Assembly (NCBI RefSeq): GCF_002094855.1
Contig: NZ_ARYN01000006.1
Coordinates: 62,001 to 126,000, forward strand
Origin: Zunongwangia atlantica 22II14-10F7
GTDB taxonomy: Bacteria > Bacteroidota > Bacteroidia > Flavobacteriales > Flavobacteriaceae
DNA: 64,000 bases
Reading direction: 5' to 3'
Within the stretch, counting starts at the first letter, position 1; each line of letters opens with the position of its first letter. The translations under genes were made by a program, and so were the position numbers. The notes beneath the pieces are model-generated. The model ran no database searches. It had not been told where the DNA came from and saw only the letters and a program-made list of their open reading frames with translations. Positions 25,198 to 34,270 of the stretch are shown here, in pieces.

Positions 25198-25683
25198 TTA
25201 TTGAATTGGGATCCAAATTTTTTCTTCGGAAGTAGGATCGTTGTTCTTATACTTCTCTCCCATGATTGCAAGATGTGGCCTGTTGTCTAACAGAAATCCG
25301 GAAGATGGTAACCATTGCTGAAATATTCGCTGATAAAATTGTGGCGCTTCACTGCTACTTCCTTTGTAATTAAAAATTGCGTATTTCCCTTTAGGGATTT
25401 CTAATATTTCAAATTCTGAAGGTACTTTTTCAACTTCCTCCTTTCTAATGGCAGCCCATTTTGTAAAGTTTGCGGTAGGATTAAAATTCGAGAAAAACGA
25501 TAGATCTTTATAAACTTCAACAGAAAATAAATCGATCTGTTTTTTGCCCAAAATCGACATTTTTAGAGGGATAAATTTTTGCCATAACTGGCCGGTTTTA
25601 TTTTCAGCAAAAGACATTTCCGTAGAAATTCCGATTAAAGAAAAACCTTCAGAAATAAGGATTTTAGGTTCAGGTAGTAGCAT
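25198..25683 (-). CDS. GyrI-like/effector-binding domain protein
   Basis: 161 residues with the duplicated strand-helix pattern of the GyrI-like small-molecule-binding fold: an N-terminal FSLIGISTEMSF, central FEILEIPKGKYAIFNYKG, QRIFQQWLPSSGF and the ending EEKIWIPIQ. The last three are family hallmarks. Such domains bind drugs or metabolites, alone or fused to AraC-type regulators; no DNA-binding domain is attached here. It is last in a tight operon of four (gaps of 10, 3 and 1 bases). Confidence 0.82.
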   Translation of the reverse strand: MLLPEPKILISEGFSLIGISTEMSFAENKTGQLWQKFIPLKMSILGKKQIDLFSVEVYKDLSFFSNFNPTANFTKWAAIRKEEVEKVPSEFEILEIPKGKYAIFNYKGSSSEAPQFYQRIFQQWLPSSGFLLDNRPHLAIMGEKYKNNDPTSEEKIWIPIQ

Positions 25684-25693
25684 TATAAGAGAA

Positions 25694-26170
25694 TTAAGCT
25701 CCTGCGGCAGCGGCAGCTTTTAAACGATTATTAATTAGAAAAGTGCTTATGGCGATAAGAAGATTTAAATCTTCATTTTCCTCGTTGTTTTCTATGTGTA
25801 GTAGAAAATCTGGATGAAATTTTCTCCAGTTACTTTTTGCATGGATTCTAAGAACCTCATTTTCGCCAGATTTTACCAAATATTTAGAGTGCCAGATAGT
25901 TTCCTGCTCTAGCTGATAAGGTTTTTCTTTAGATTTTAGGATGATTACTGCATCTTGTTTCCAATTCAGTTTAATATTCCCAATTTCTCGATGATTCGAA
26001 GTAATAATAAAGTTGTTTTGCCAAAAGCCTTTTGCTTTAATTTCAAATTGTTTGCCCAGATATCGAAATTCGGCATTATTAGACCACCATTTTGGATAAG
26101 AAAGTTCCAAGATGATTTTATGATTTTCAAGAATCTGAAATTTACGCTGATTGATGACTTTTATTTCCAT
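25694..26170 (-). CDS. uncharacterised protein, scramblase/LURP-like strand pattern
   Basis: 158 residues, not recognised with certainty. It is a series of short beta strands (KFQILENHKIILELSYP, AEFRYLGKQFEIKAKGFWQ, TIWHSKYLVKSGENEVLRIH) ending in a hydrophobic helix (LNLLIAISTFLINNRLK) and a short tail of alanines (AAAAAGA). A barrel wrapped around a C-terminal helix would fit the tubby/LURP1/scramblase-like fold, but this is a guess from pattern only. It sits between osmC and the GyrI-like gene, with gaps of 3 and 10 bases. Confidence 0.55.
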   Translation of the reverse strand: MEIKVINQRKFQILENHKIILELSYPKWWSNNAEFRYLGKQFEIKAKGFWQNNFIITSNHREIGNIKLNWKQDAVIILKSKEKPYQLEQETIWHSKYLVKSGENEVLRIHAKSNWRKFHPDFLLHIENNEENEDLNLLIAISTFLINNRLKAAAAAGA

Positions 26171-26173
26171 AGT

Positions 26174-26638
26174 TTAAAATTGATAAGTTGCGGCATGCCG
26201 AATGGGAAAATTACAAGAATTTGCGATAAAACAGAATTTATTTGCTTCTTTATGTAGATTTTCGGCTTTTTCGAGCATGGTTTTATCAGCCAGCCTTATT
26301 TGTGGATAAAGCGTAACTTCAGTAAATTTTCCACTACCATCTTTGTTTTCAATCATTTCACCGCTTGGTTGATCCTGATACTCTAAAACAATGATTTTGT
26401 TGGAAGCACATAGATGAAGATACCAAAGCATGTGGCAGGAAGCGATCGAAGCGAGCAGAAGTTCTTCAGGATTATAGAGTTCAGGATTTCCCAGAAAAGC
26501 GGGATCTGAAGAACCCTGAATCACAGCTTTATCTTTTGCCTGTATCGTATAATCGCGAGTGTAATCTTTGTAAGTTTTTGTGCCAACACCTTTGTTGCCA
26601 GTCCAATTAAGGTTAATGGTGTAATTATGAGTTTTCAT
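26174..26638 (-). CDS. OsmC family peroxiredoxin-like protein
   Basis: 154 residues with the OsmC/Ohr fold. The first reactive Cys is in ELLLASIASCHMLWYLHLC and the second in FCFIANSCNFPI. The N-terminal strand pattern and GNPELYNPEELLLAS are typical. OsmC/Ohr enzymes reduce organic or fatty-acid hydroperoxides with dithiol donors; the subgroup cannot be fixed here. It is second in the operon, with the membrane protein ahead (one-base gap) and two small genes behind. Confidence 0.88.
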   Translation of the reverse strand: MKTHNYTINLNWTGNKGVGTKTYKDYTRDYTIQAKDKAVIQGSSDPAFLGNPELYNPEELLLASIASCHMLWYLHLCASNKIIVLEYQDQPSGEMIENKDGSGKFTEVTLYPQIRLADKTMLEKAENLHKEANKFCFIANSCNFPIRHAATYQF

Positions 26639-26639
26639 T

Positions 26640-26972
26640 TTAGGAGTTAATTTTGGTCACTTGGTTTAGTTGAATGTAAATGCCTATAAATAAGTATATA
26701 ATTAAGAAAGGAATAGCAAAATAAGTGATTAGAAGAAATGGGAATATCCAGATTATCGAAGTGATTAGAAATATGATCGTAACCCATTTATTAATAGACT
26801 TTTCAATTGCATAATAAATATTAGTGACTGCATTTAGAATTCCGAAAAACCAAAAAACATATAGCATATAATCTTTCGTTTCATAAGCATTGCTGTCCAT
26901 CAATAGATAAAAAACTAATATAATGTAGGCGATTGCCAGCGAAAAACCAGCTGTGATTTTGAGTTTACCCAT
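26640..26972 (-). CDS. small four-helix membrane protein
   Basis: 110 residues, four hydrophobic helices at about 7-25, 37-52, 60-80 and 85-103. No conserved polar motif was recognised, and no function is proposed. It starts the operon with osmC. The ATG lies just inside a hairpin terminator of the convergent-side S9 gene (27000-27041), which insulates it. Confidence 0.65.
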   Translation of the reverse strand: MGKLKITAGFSLAIAYIILVFYLLMDSNAYETKDYMLYVFWFFGILNAVTNIYYAIEKSINKWVTIIFLITSIIWIFPFLLITYFAIPFLIIYLFIGIYIQLNQVTKINS

Positions 26973-26999
26973 TTCACTAAACTTAGCTTTAAAAATACA

Positions 27000-27041
27000 A
27001 AAAGCCGGTAAATCTTAGATCTACCGGCTTTTCTATTTTTT
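27000..27041 (-). terminator. terminator after the S9 peptidase gene
   Basis: AAAAGCCGGTA and TACCGGCTTTT form an eleven-base stem around AATCTTAGATC, flanked by T-runs. It lies 14 bases beyond the S9 stop on the minus strand. Confidence 0.8.
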
Positions 27042-27054
27042 AATTCAGAAGAAA

Positions 27055-29226
27055 TTATCTTCTTCTTGGCATTTCAATTTTAAAGTTTTTTGGATGCTCT
27101 GCGCCCATAAGGTTTTCTACAAAATAATCCCATCTTCTTCTGGTCATATAATAACTATCCATTCCGTAGCCGTGGCGTGCATTTGGGAAAATGATCAAAT
27201 CGAAATCTTTATTCGCTTTAATTAGCGCATCAATCACCAGATACGAATTGTAAGGAGGTACATTATCATCTAAATTACCATGCGCAATTAACAAATCTCC
27301 CTGTAGGTTTGCAGCATTGTATTGATTGGCTTGTAGCTCGTAGTTGGTTTTTCCATTTTCGGTTTCTTCAATTAAACCAATGTATCTTTCTCCCCAATCA
27401 TCTTCATAGTTTCTGTTATCGTGGTTTCCAGATTCAGAAATTCCAACTTTATAAAATTCAGGATAAGAGAACATCGCATCTGCAGTCGCAAAGCCACCAC
27501 CGGAATGTCCCCAAATTCCGACTTTATCTAAATCCATATACGAATATTTTTCAGCTAATTGCTTAATTCCGCTTATCTGATCTTCCAGCGTGTTGTCGCC
27601 CATATTACCATAGCAGGCATCGTGGAAAGATTTAGATCTTCCCGGGTTACAGCTACCGTCAATCACCACAACGATAAATCCAAGTTCTGCTAAAGCCTGG
27701 TGATCACTACGTGAAGGTGAAAAATAACGACCGCCAACACCACCACCCTGCGGGCCTGGATAGATATAGTTCACTACCGGGTATTTTTTAGATTCATCAA
27801 GATCTGTAGGCGTAAACATTAGTCCGTATAAATCCCATTTCTTATCTGCAGATTTAACTTTAATTGGTTTTGGTGCCTGCCAGCCAATAGCTTCTAAATG
27901 AGAAATATCTGCTTTTTCAAGATCCATTATTTTTCGGCCTTTAATGTCTCTAAGCACGGCAACATTAGGAACATCTGGTTGTGAGTAGTTATCTACAAAA
28001 TATTTGTTGTCTGGAGATGGTGAAACGCTGTGCATTCCGTTTTCTGGCGTTAATAGTTTAAGTCCTCTACCATTAAATTTTATGCTGTAAAAATGTCTAA
28101 AATAAGGATCGCGACCATCTTCTTTTCCCTGCGCATAGAAGTAAAGCATTTTTTTGTCTTCGTCTACTTTGGTTAAGCTGGTCACTACAAAATCACCTTT
28201 GGTAATTTGGTTTTTTAGTTTTCCGCTTTCAAGATCATAAAGGTATAAATGTCCCCAGTCGTCACGCTCAGAATACCAGATAATTTCGTCTGATTCTGGT
28301 AAATAATGCCAGTTTATAGAGCCTTGTCCAGATTCGAATTGCGTCTCTGTTTCTTCAGTAAAAATATCTCTTACTTCGCCGGTTTCAGCATTCGCAACAC
28401 GAAGGGTAACTTTTTTATGATCCCGGGAAACCGAAGCAAAAGCCAAAGTCTCTGAGTCTGGCCCCCATTCGTTATCACCAAATGTGCCATCGCAGGCAAT
28501 ATCGTCGCAAAGTGTACCACGTCTTGCATCTGCCGGAATATTAAGTTTGGTGATCTCATTATCTTCAGTATCGATAATTACACGCTCGATTTTAATAATA
28601 GCTGAATCCTGCGGAATTGGATATTTCCATTCCTGAAGTTTTGGTTCACCAACTTTGGTTTCTACCAAATACATATCGCTTACATGACGTTGATCTTGTT
28701 TAAACGTAGCGATCTTTTTAGAATCCGGACTCCAAAGTACGATTGGCTTATCACTATGTTTCCAACCTGCATTATCTGTTGCGTAGCCATAATTTTTTTC
28801 TCCGTCCTTGGTAAGTTGAGTTTCCTCGCCAGTTTCATTATCACGCATCCAAAGATTCCAGTCTTTAATATAAACTGTTTTAGAACCATCTGGAGAAGCA
28901 ACTTCTGTCCAGGATCTTCTTTGGCCACCTTCAGGTTTTTCGCCCAGTAATTCTTCAAGGGAAGTAGAGGTTTCTTTCGACTTTTTCTTTGGATCTACAA
29001 GTACGTATTGGCGTTCTCCATCAACCGAAATTTCATACCAAAAACTTCCGTTATCTAACCAATTAGGGCTTACGTTAGCTTTGTCTACCAAAGAATATGT
29101 ATTGAAGCCTAAAAATTTTGCGGCTTGCTCATAATCTTCAGTAGTTAATTTTTTTGGGGACTGTTGTGCCATTCCTGAAACAGAAATTGCCGCGGCACAT
29201 AACAGCGTAAATACTTTTTTCATCAT
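27055..29226 (-). CDS. S9 family peptidase, dipeptidyl peptidase IV type
   Basis: 723 residues. A signal peptide (about 1-20, ending SGMAQ) sends it to the periplasm. The N-terminal 450 residues form a DPP IV-like beta propeller; the rest is an alpha/beta hydrolase domain. The triad is S575 (GHSGGGFA), D653 (NLDDNVPP) and H685 (ARHGYG). It should cleave dipeptides, often X-Pro or X-Ala, from peptide N-termini. The length fits bacterial DPP IV (about 720). It is single and ends at a clear terminator. Confidence 0.9.
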   Translation of the reverse strand: MMKKVFTLLCAAAISVSGMAQQSPKKLTTEDYEQAAKFLGFNTYSLVDKANVSPNWLDNGSFWYEISVDGERQYVLVDPKKKSKETSTSLEELLGEKPEGGQRRSWTEVASPDGSKTVYIKDWNLWMRDNETGEETQLTKDGEKNYGYATDNAGWKHSDKPIVLWSPDSKKIATFKQDQRHVSDMYLVETKVGEPKLQEWKYPIPQDSAIIKIERVIIDTEDNEITKLNIPADARRGTLCDDIACDGTFGDNEWGPDSETLAFASVSRDHKKVTLRVANAETGEVRDIFTEETETQFESGQGSINWHYLPESDEIIWYSERDDWGHLYLYDLESGKLKNQITKGDFVVTSLTKVDEDKKMLYFYAQGKEDGRDPYFRHFYSIKFNGRGLKLLTPENGMHSVSPSPDNKYFVDNYSQPDVPNVAVLRDIKGRKIMDLEKADISHLEAIGWQAPKPIKVKSADKKWDLYGLMFTPTDLDESKKYPVVNYIYPGPQGGGVGGRYFSPSRSDHQALAELGFIVVVIDGSCNPGRSKSFHDACYGNMGDNTLEDQISGIKQLAEKYSYMDLDKVGIWGHSGGGFATADAMFSYPEFYKVGISESGNHDNRNYEDDWGERYIGLIEETENGKTNYELQANQYNAANLQGDLLIAHGNLDDNVPPYNSYLVIDALIKANKDFDLIIFPNARHGYGMDSYYMTRRRWDYFVENLMGAEHPKNFKIEMPRRR

Positions 29227-29501
29227 GAATAGTTGCTTTAGCGGGTAATTTAGTAAGAATTTTTAAATGCTTGATTTTTTTAAAAGTTCAATTTTTAAAG
29301 TATTGCCTAAAGCTTTTTAAAATTGAAAAATTAGATTTAGCCGATATTGTATAAATTAAGGAGCAATTTTATAAAAGATAAATCGATTAAACTCCCTGGC
29401 TCTTATAGTTAGGGGTAGAAATAAAATTTTTACATCAGGACAAAAAAGTGAAATGCCAGGGAAGTTAATCTGGTTTTTAGACTAGCAAAAAGCTAAATGG
29501 T

Positions 29502-31148
29502 TTAATTCGGTTTGTTTTTTAACATTTCAGCCTCAGTAATAATCTGTTTTGGAAAGTCGTAAAGTGCCAAGATCTTTATTGCATTTTTGGTTTTAAGCGG
29601 TCCTTTTTTTAATTTGTGATTAAAATTTAATTCCTGATTTTGGATACTTTCACTAAAATGATACAGGTCAAAATCGTTTTGCGTTAGCATTTCGGTAAGT
29701 TCGATATCGTGGGTAGAAACCATCACAATATTTTGCGTGGTATTTAGATAGGACAAAATGGATTTTCCGGCAGCGATGCGTTCTTCAGTATTTGTTCCTT
29801 TAAAAATTTCATCTAAAACAAACAATTTGGGTGTATCTTCTTTTGAAAAATCCAACAGCTTTTTGATCTGTAAGACTTCTTCCAGATAATAACTGGTATT
29901 TTTACTTAGATTGTCGGTAATTCTTATTGAAGAATATAGTTTTAGAAAGGGAGCAGTAAAATCTTCAGCAAAACAAATATTTAGGGTTTGTGCTAGCAGC
30001 GTATTTATAGCGACCGTTCTTATAAATGTACTTTTTCCAGACATATTGCTACCGGTAAGGAGCATGCTTTTTTCTGAAAGATCTAAATTATTAGTAACAC
30101 AGTCTTTGATTAATGGATGCCGAATTTCGCTAAATCTAATCTCCTTTTTATTGCTGAAATAAGGTTGGCAGATGCGATCTTGATATTCGGTTTTAATAGA
30201 AGCCACTGCAATAGCCGTATCGATCTCTCCTAAAAACCGAAATAACTTTTCTATATCATTTCGTTTATGCTGAATGTCTTCAAGAAAGTTAAAAAACAAT
30301 AAAATTTCGATATTAAATGTAATTTTAAGCACCTCGAAGAAAAACCAGCCAAAAAATGCAAACTCATCATTCATCTTATTCTCGAAGCCAATAAGTGAGG
30401 TTTTAAACTGAATTTTCCTTACAGATCCAAGAAAGCTTAAGTCCTTGAAATAGGTTCTAATATTGCCGAAATTCGATATTTTATTGCCGGCTTTTATTGC
30501 GATACTAAGTTGATGAACCGCATTTAGATAATAGTTGAGGTTATTTTTATTGCGATAATGCAAAACCATATTGGTCATAAAAACCGGAAGCATGATTAGG
30601 AATAAAACTGGATAAAAGAAACCACCAAGGAGGCTAAAAATAGATAAAAAACTAAGAATATATACCCAAACAATCCATTTTGGACGTTTCATGGGCTCAT
30701 CTGTAATCAAGCGAACAAAATCGTACGCATTGTAATGATTCAGTTTCGATAATTGCGACTGAATTTTTAAGCGTTCGTTTTCAGCTTCTAAAAATGTATC
30801 TGAAAATGTCGAAAATCGCTTTAATTGATTTTCAGTATTAATATTCCGTAGGTGATTGTAGAAATATTGTTGTCCGGGTTTGGAAGTTGTTCGATCTAAA
30901 AACGCGAAAAGCGCTGAGAAATCCAGGTCTTTTGCCGATTGATCATTTATTTGATGAAAATCGCCAAGATGAAGTTGGGCGGCATAATAGCTTTTAATCT
31001 GGTCGAAGTTAAATTTTTCGGTTTTAGCTTTAGCCCAATTATTTTTGAGTTCTTCAAAATGTCTTTTGGCCGACCTTTTCTTTAAAAGTCTAAAAAGTAA
31101 ATAGAGAACGATCCCAATTATGGCAAGATAAGAATACAGCTGCATCAA
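29502..31148 (-). CDS. membrane-anchored MutS-like ATPase
   Basis: 548 residues. The C-terminal 200 residues are a MutS domain V ATPase: Walker A GSNMSGKST at 366-374, Walker B LFVLDEIFKGTN with D446/E447, and the signature THDIELTEM. The N-terminus lacks MutS mismatch-binding domain I. Instead it has a helix at about 5-22 and two helices at about 155-195 (WIVWVYILSFLSIFSLLGGF and the next), so it sits in the membrane. It is thus not a normal mismatch repair protein. Its start overlaps the stop of the small gene before it by four bases. It is last in a six-gene operon. Confidence 0.85.
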   Translation of the reverse strand: MMQLYSYLAIIGIVLYLLFRLLKKRSAKRHFEELKNNWAKAKTEKFNFDQIKSYYAAQLHLGDFHQINDQSAKDLDFSALFAFLDRTTSKPGQQYFYNHLRNINTENQLKRFSTFSDTFLEAENERLKIQSQLSKLNHYNAYDFVRLITDEPMKRPKWIVWVYILSFLSIFSLLGGFFYPVLFLIMLPVFMTNMVLHYRNKNNLNYYLNAVHQLSIAIKAGNKISNFGNIRTYFKDLSFLGSVRKIQFKTSLIGFENKMNDEFAFFGWFFFEVLKITFNIEILLFFNFLEDIQHKRNDIEKLFRFLGEIDTAIAVASIKTEYQDRICQPYFSNKKEIRFSEIRHPLIKDCVTNNLDLSEKSMLLTGSNMSGKSTFIRTVAINTLLAQTLNICFAEDFTAPFLKLYSSIRITDNLSKNTSYYLEEVLQIKKLLDFSKEDTPKLFVLDEIFKGTNTEERIAAGKSILSYLNTTQNIVMVSTHDIELTEMLTQNDFDLYHFSESIQNQELNFNHKLKKGPLKTKNAIKILALYDFPKQIITEAEMLKNKPN

Positions 31149-31411
31149 GAAAATTTAATTGCAAGATAGCCAATAATCGCAGCCAGACCTATCCAAAAAA
31201 TTATCCCGAAAATGATGAGTTGATTGGCTTGTTTTAGTTTGGTGTCGTAGCCGTACTTTTTAAAACGGTCCAGCTGAGATTCGCTAAAATCATCTAACGA
31301 TTTATGTCGCGCTCTTGGAGTAATGAATGGTAAAATGAAAAACTCTAAACTTTCCATTTTACTTAGCGTCGCTTTTGCACGTTTCCTTCTATTTTCCTCT
31401 TCTAGATCCAT
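31145..31411 (-). CDS. small single-pass membrane protein
   Basis: 88 residues: a charged N-terminal half (EEENRRKRAKA, DDFSESQLDRFKKYGYD) and one C-terminal helix (LIIFGIIFWIGLAAIIGYLA, about 66-85). It is not recognised. Its stop overlaps the start of the MutS-like gene (ATGA type, four bases), which implies translational coupling and perhaps a partner in the same membrane complex. It follows the TlpA-like gene after 13 bases. Confidence 0.65.
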   Translation of the reverse strand: MDLEEENRRKRAKATLSKMESLEFFILPFITPRARHKSLDDFSESQLDRFKKYGYDTKLKQANQLIIFGIIFWIGLAAIIGYLAIKFS

Positions 31412-31424
31412 TTAATAGAATTGC

Positions 31425-33017
31425 CTAATCTAATAGGCTTATAAATTCTTCCTGTTTAGATGGTTGTGGCGAATTGGTAGAAAGAATAATACTATCGTTC
31501 TTAATAACAGTGTATTTAGGGATAGAATATCTGTATTTGGTTTTACCTAATTGCAGGAAAACACGAGCTAAATTTGATTTTTTAAAGTCGGCAAAACGAT
31601 AATGTTGTTCTTTATTCGTATAGTTTTCAAGCTGGTTTACTGTTTCTTCCCATTTTTCCAAATCCTCGTCGACAGAGATATACACGCTAGAAATATCATT
31701 TTCCTTAAGCATCGGGTTGTATTCATCAGACTTTTGCATTTCAGCAATACAAGGGCCGCACCAACTTGCCCAATTATCTATTAATTTAAATTTTGATGGA
31801 TCATTTTTAAAAATATCTCTCAGTTTTATCGAATCTCCCTTTATGTTGATCAATTTTTCATCGAGAAGTTCTGCGTTAAATTTAAAATCCATGCTGTTTA
31901 GATCGAAGATAATTTCATTCACTTTGCTTACGTAATCTTCTTTTTTAGAGAAATCTTCGCGATAATCGTTAATTAAATCTTCAATTAAAGCTTTTCCTTT
32001 TTGTCCAAATGCCAGTCCGGCTTCATGATAATTGTAAATAAGTTTAGCTATAGCAAAGTTTTCGAGTTCATTATCAAGATTGCTTTTTATAAAGTCACGT
32101 TCGTTTATAAAATTATCGATGGAATATCCAGGAACTTCAGCATTTGCAAAAACACTGTGTATATATTTTGAAAGAGATCTCTTAAAGTAATCGTTATATA
32201 TTAATTCTGGCCTGTTAAAATCATCTTCAAAATTTATCGTGTCAAAATATTCTTGCGCATCAAACATTGCTATTTCACCATCAAACTGCATTTTGTTAAT
32301 AACTTGATCCAATTCAGATCCCTGATAGGTGCCATTTGAGAGTTGATGATCTCTGGGGGTAATTAAATGGAAAAGATATTCGTATTTTAAGGCCGCATAG
32401 GTTTGCTGCTTAAAATCTTCGCTTACTTCTGGATGAGCTTTTGTGTAATTCTCGAGTATTTTCTTTTTCTGATTATAAAACTTAGTATTATCGTTTTTGT
32501 ATTGATCGAAATTGCCTTCAAAAATGCCCCATTTTTCATGTAGGGGATCATTTAATTCCTGAAAAAAATTATAATGAGCCGCATTTTCACCAGAAAATCT
32601 AATTTTATGATTTTTAATTTCCATAAAAATACGGTCTCCGGGAGTAATGTAAAATCGCGAAAAAAGTGGAGGTAAACCACCTTCCTCAAAAGCTATAAGG
32701 TCGATTATTTGTGGCTTATCTAATTTCTGGATTTCGACATAAAGCGAATCTCCATGATTTTCTTTTTCGATGTTTGAAATTTCGTTAGATAGACCGGTAT
32801 GAACTAAAAGATTAAAATATTTAAAGTTATAGGGAGAATCTGTTTTACCAATTAAAATAGCTTTAGCGTTAATGGTATCAATTGGGGTGTATTGCAGAGT
32901 AGGAATCGGTTCTTCTTCTACGGAAGCGCTTTCAGCTAAATTTTTATCTGAATTTTTGCAGGAAATACTAATAAATATAATTAATGCGATGAGGTAATGA
33001 TACTTTTTGAAAGACAT
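31425..33017 (-). CDS. TlpA-type thioredoxin-fold lipoprotein
   Basis: 530 residues. The lipobox ISISC predicts lipidation at Cys20. The N-terminal 380 residues are a strand-rich DUF4369-like and helical region; the C-terminal 140 residues form a TlpA/AhpC-TSA thioredoxin domain with WASWCGPC (C420, C423). The domain should be in the periplasm and act on disulfides. Many Bacteroidota carry such proteins near polymer-use genes; here it lies in an operon with membrane proteins instead. Confidence 0.85.
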   Translation of the reverse strand: MSFKKYHYLIALIIFISISCKNSDKNLAESASVEEEPIPTLQYTPIDTINAKAILIGKTDSPYNFKYFNLLVHTGLSNEISNIEKENHGDSLYVEIQKLDKPQIIDLIAFEEGGLPPLFSRFYITPGDRIFMEIKNHKIRFSGENAAHYNFFQELNDPLHEKWGIFEGNFDQYKNDNTKFYNQKKKILENYTKAHPEVSEDFKQQTYAALKYEYLFHLITPRDHQLSNGTYQGSELDQVINKMQFDGEIAMFDAQEYFDTINFEDDFNRPELIYNDYFKRSLSKYIHSVFANAEVPGYSIDNFINERDFIKSNLDNELENFAIAKLIYNYHEAGLAFGQKGKALIEDLINDYREDFSKKEDYVSKVNEIIFDLNSMDFKFNAELLDEKLINIKGDSIKLRDIFKNDPSKFKLIDNWASWCGPCIAEMQKSDEYNPMLKENDISSVYISVDEDLEKWEETVNQLENYTNKEQHYRFADFKKSNLARVFLQLGKTKYRYSIPKYTVIKNDSIILSTNSPQPSKQEEFISLLD

Positions 33018-33037
33018 ATTTCAGTTTTATTTTATGT

Positions 33038-33532
33038 CTAAAAGTTAGTTTTTTTATACAAGAATGTTGAGATTTCCAATAGATTTTTATTCAATTCGAT
33101 TTCAAGACTTTTTTGTAAAAGGAGGAGGTTATTAAAGTTTGGAGTTTCGATTAAAACTACTTCTAAAACTGAATATTTTGGCATTTCTACGCGATTTTTA
33201 TTCCATTTTGTTTCCTTCAAAAATGTCCAGTATTTTTTCTGAATTTCAGCAGTATTACCCAAAAGCCATAGTTCGAATCGCATTTCGAGGTGATTTAAGA
33301 CCAATCCGAATTTTAGTTTTTTGCTTTTCAGAAAATCATTAGAAAAGTAGAAATAGGTATAATCCAGATAACCATGTAAAATTCCGGTAACCGAATAATC
33401 AAAAGAAGGATTTCGCTTAAGATCAGTTCTCAGTTTCATGACGAATGAAACCAGTTCTTTGTAAGCAATAAGAATATCGCCTTCTTGAAGTTGAGCCTGA
33501 TAAACGGCAACATAATCGTTTAGATTTTTCAT
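33038..33532 (-). CDS. DUF7000-like protein
   Basis: 164 residues from the ATG at 33532 (MKNLNDYVAVY). A start 63 bases upstream is possible but would overlap the preceding gene by 44 bases. LNDYVAVYQAQLQEGDILIA, LHGYLDYTYFYF and KFGLVLNHLEMRFELWLLG match a family of small Bacteroidota proteins (DUF7000) of unknown function. It is soluble, with no signal peptide. It is third in the operon, with gaps of 19 bases before and 20 after. Confidence 0.65.
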   Translation of the reverse strand: MKNLNDYVAVYQAQLQEGDILIAYKELVSFVMKLRTDLKRNPSFDYSVTGILHGYLDYTYFYFSNDFLKSKKLKFGLVLNHLEMRFELWLLGNTAEIQKKYWTFLKETKWNKNRVEMPKYSVLEVVLIETPNFNNLLLLQKSLEIELNKNLLEISTFLYKKTNF

Positions 33533-33551
33533 AAAAAGGGAAATTGTCCTG

Positions 33552-34256
33552 CTAAAATAATCTTTTGAAAAAGTAGCCAACTCGTCTAAACACATTCATT
33601 TTCTTTACGATAACAACTTCCCCCATTAGTACAGTTTCCATTTTTAATTTAATATCCAAATTTGTAGATTTTTCGTTGATATCTAGAGTACTGGTTTCAT
33701 AACTAATGGATTGAAGTTCTAATTTGAGATTTTTTGCGGTATTTTTTTCCGGGAGAACAATCTTGAAATTCCCATCAAAATCGGTTTGCGTTACAATTTT
33801 AGAATCTATGAGCTTAATGTGTACGCCAGGAATAGGAAGATTCTCTTCATCGGTCACGGTGCCAGAAATTACAATACTATCTTTAGCCGAAATTGGATGT
33901 TTTTCTTCGGAATTTTTTTCTGAAGTTTTCTCTAGTTGTTCGGTTTTAGTTGAAGTTTTTTGGGCATTTGCCGGCGTAGCGATTGCCAAAACTGAAGTGA
34001 ATCCTGCAGCTACAGCTAGTTGTTTCCAGTTGCTTTTAGAGTTGTTAGGTTTTAAATCTCGAGAAAGCTGAGATTGTTTAAAACGGCCGCAAATTTTTTG
34101 TCCGCTTTTTATTTTCTCAAGTAATTCGGCATCTGTAGTTTTAGTGAAATCGATCACTTCTTTTTCACAAACCTGGCAAAATTTTCCCTGCTGTGAAGTG
34201 GTCATTTTTTCCCAGCTTTCGCCACAGGTTTCAGGAATGTGTACGCTATACTTCAT
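33552..34256 (-). CDS. four-Cys membrane protein with CarboxypepD_reg-like domain
   Basis: 234 residues in three parts. Residues 1-60 are cytosolic with Cys at 11, 27, 30 and 56 (TCGESW, GKFCQVCEKEVIDF, ICGRFKQSQLSRDL); they could bind zinc or an Fe-S cluster. One helix at about 78-98 crosses the membrane. The periplasmic part has a carboxypeptidase regulatory-like Ig fold (VISGTVTDEENLPIPGVHIK, TDFDGNFKI). It ends in a basic, aromatic tail (FRRVGYFFKRLF). Related proteins occur in many flavobacteria without an assigned role. It is second in the operon, 14 bases after the membrane protein gene. Confidence 0.72.
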   Translation of the reverse strand: MKYSVHIPETCGESWEKMTTSQQGKFCQVCEKEVIDFTKTTDAELLEKIKSGQKICGRFKQSQLSRDLKPNNSKSNWKQLAVAAGFTSVLAIATPANAQKTSTKTEQLEKTSEKNSEEKHPISAKDSIVISGTVTDEENLPIPGVHIKLIDSKIVTQTDFDGNFKIVLPEKNTAKNLKLELQSISYETSTLDINEKSTNLDIKLKMETVLMGEVVIVKKMNVFRRVGYFFKRLF

Positions 34257-34270
34257 AAATTTCGAGTTTT

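Noticed and set aside
29502-31148. Genuine mismatch repair MutS
   Set aside because: No mismatch-binding domain I with the Phe-x-Glu motif and at least three membrane helices; only the ATPase domain is shared.
33533-33595. Upstream start of the DUF7000-like gene
   Set aside because: It would overlap the four-Cys gene by 44 bases and add residues not resembling the family; the ATG at 33532 begins with the conserved LNDYV segment.
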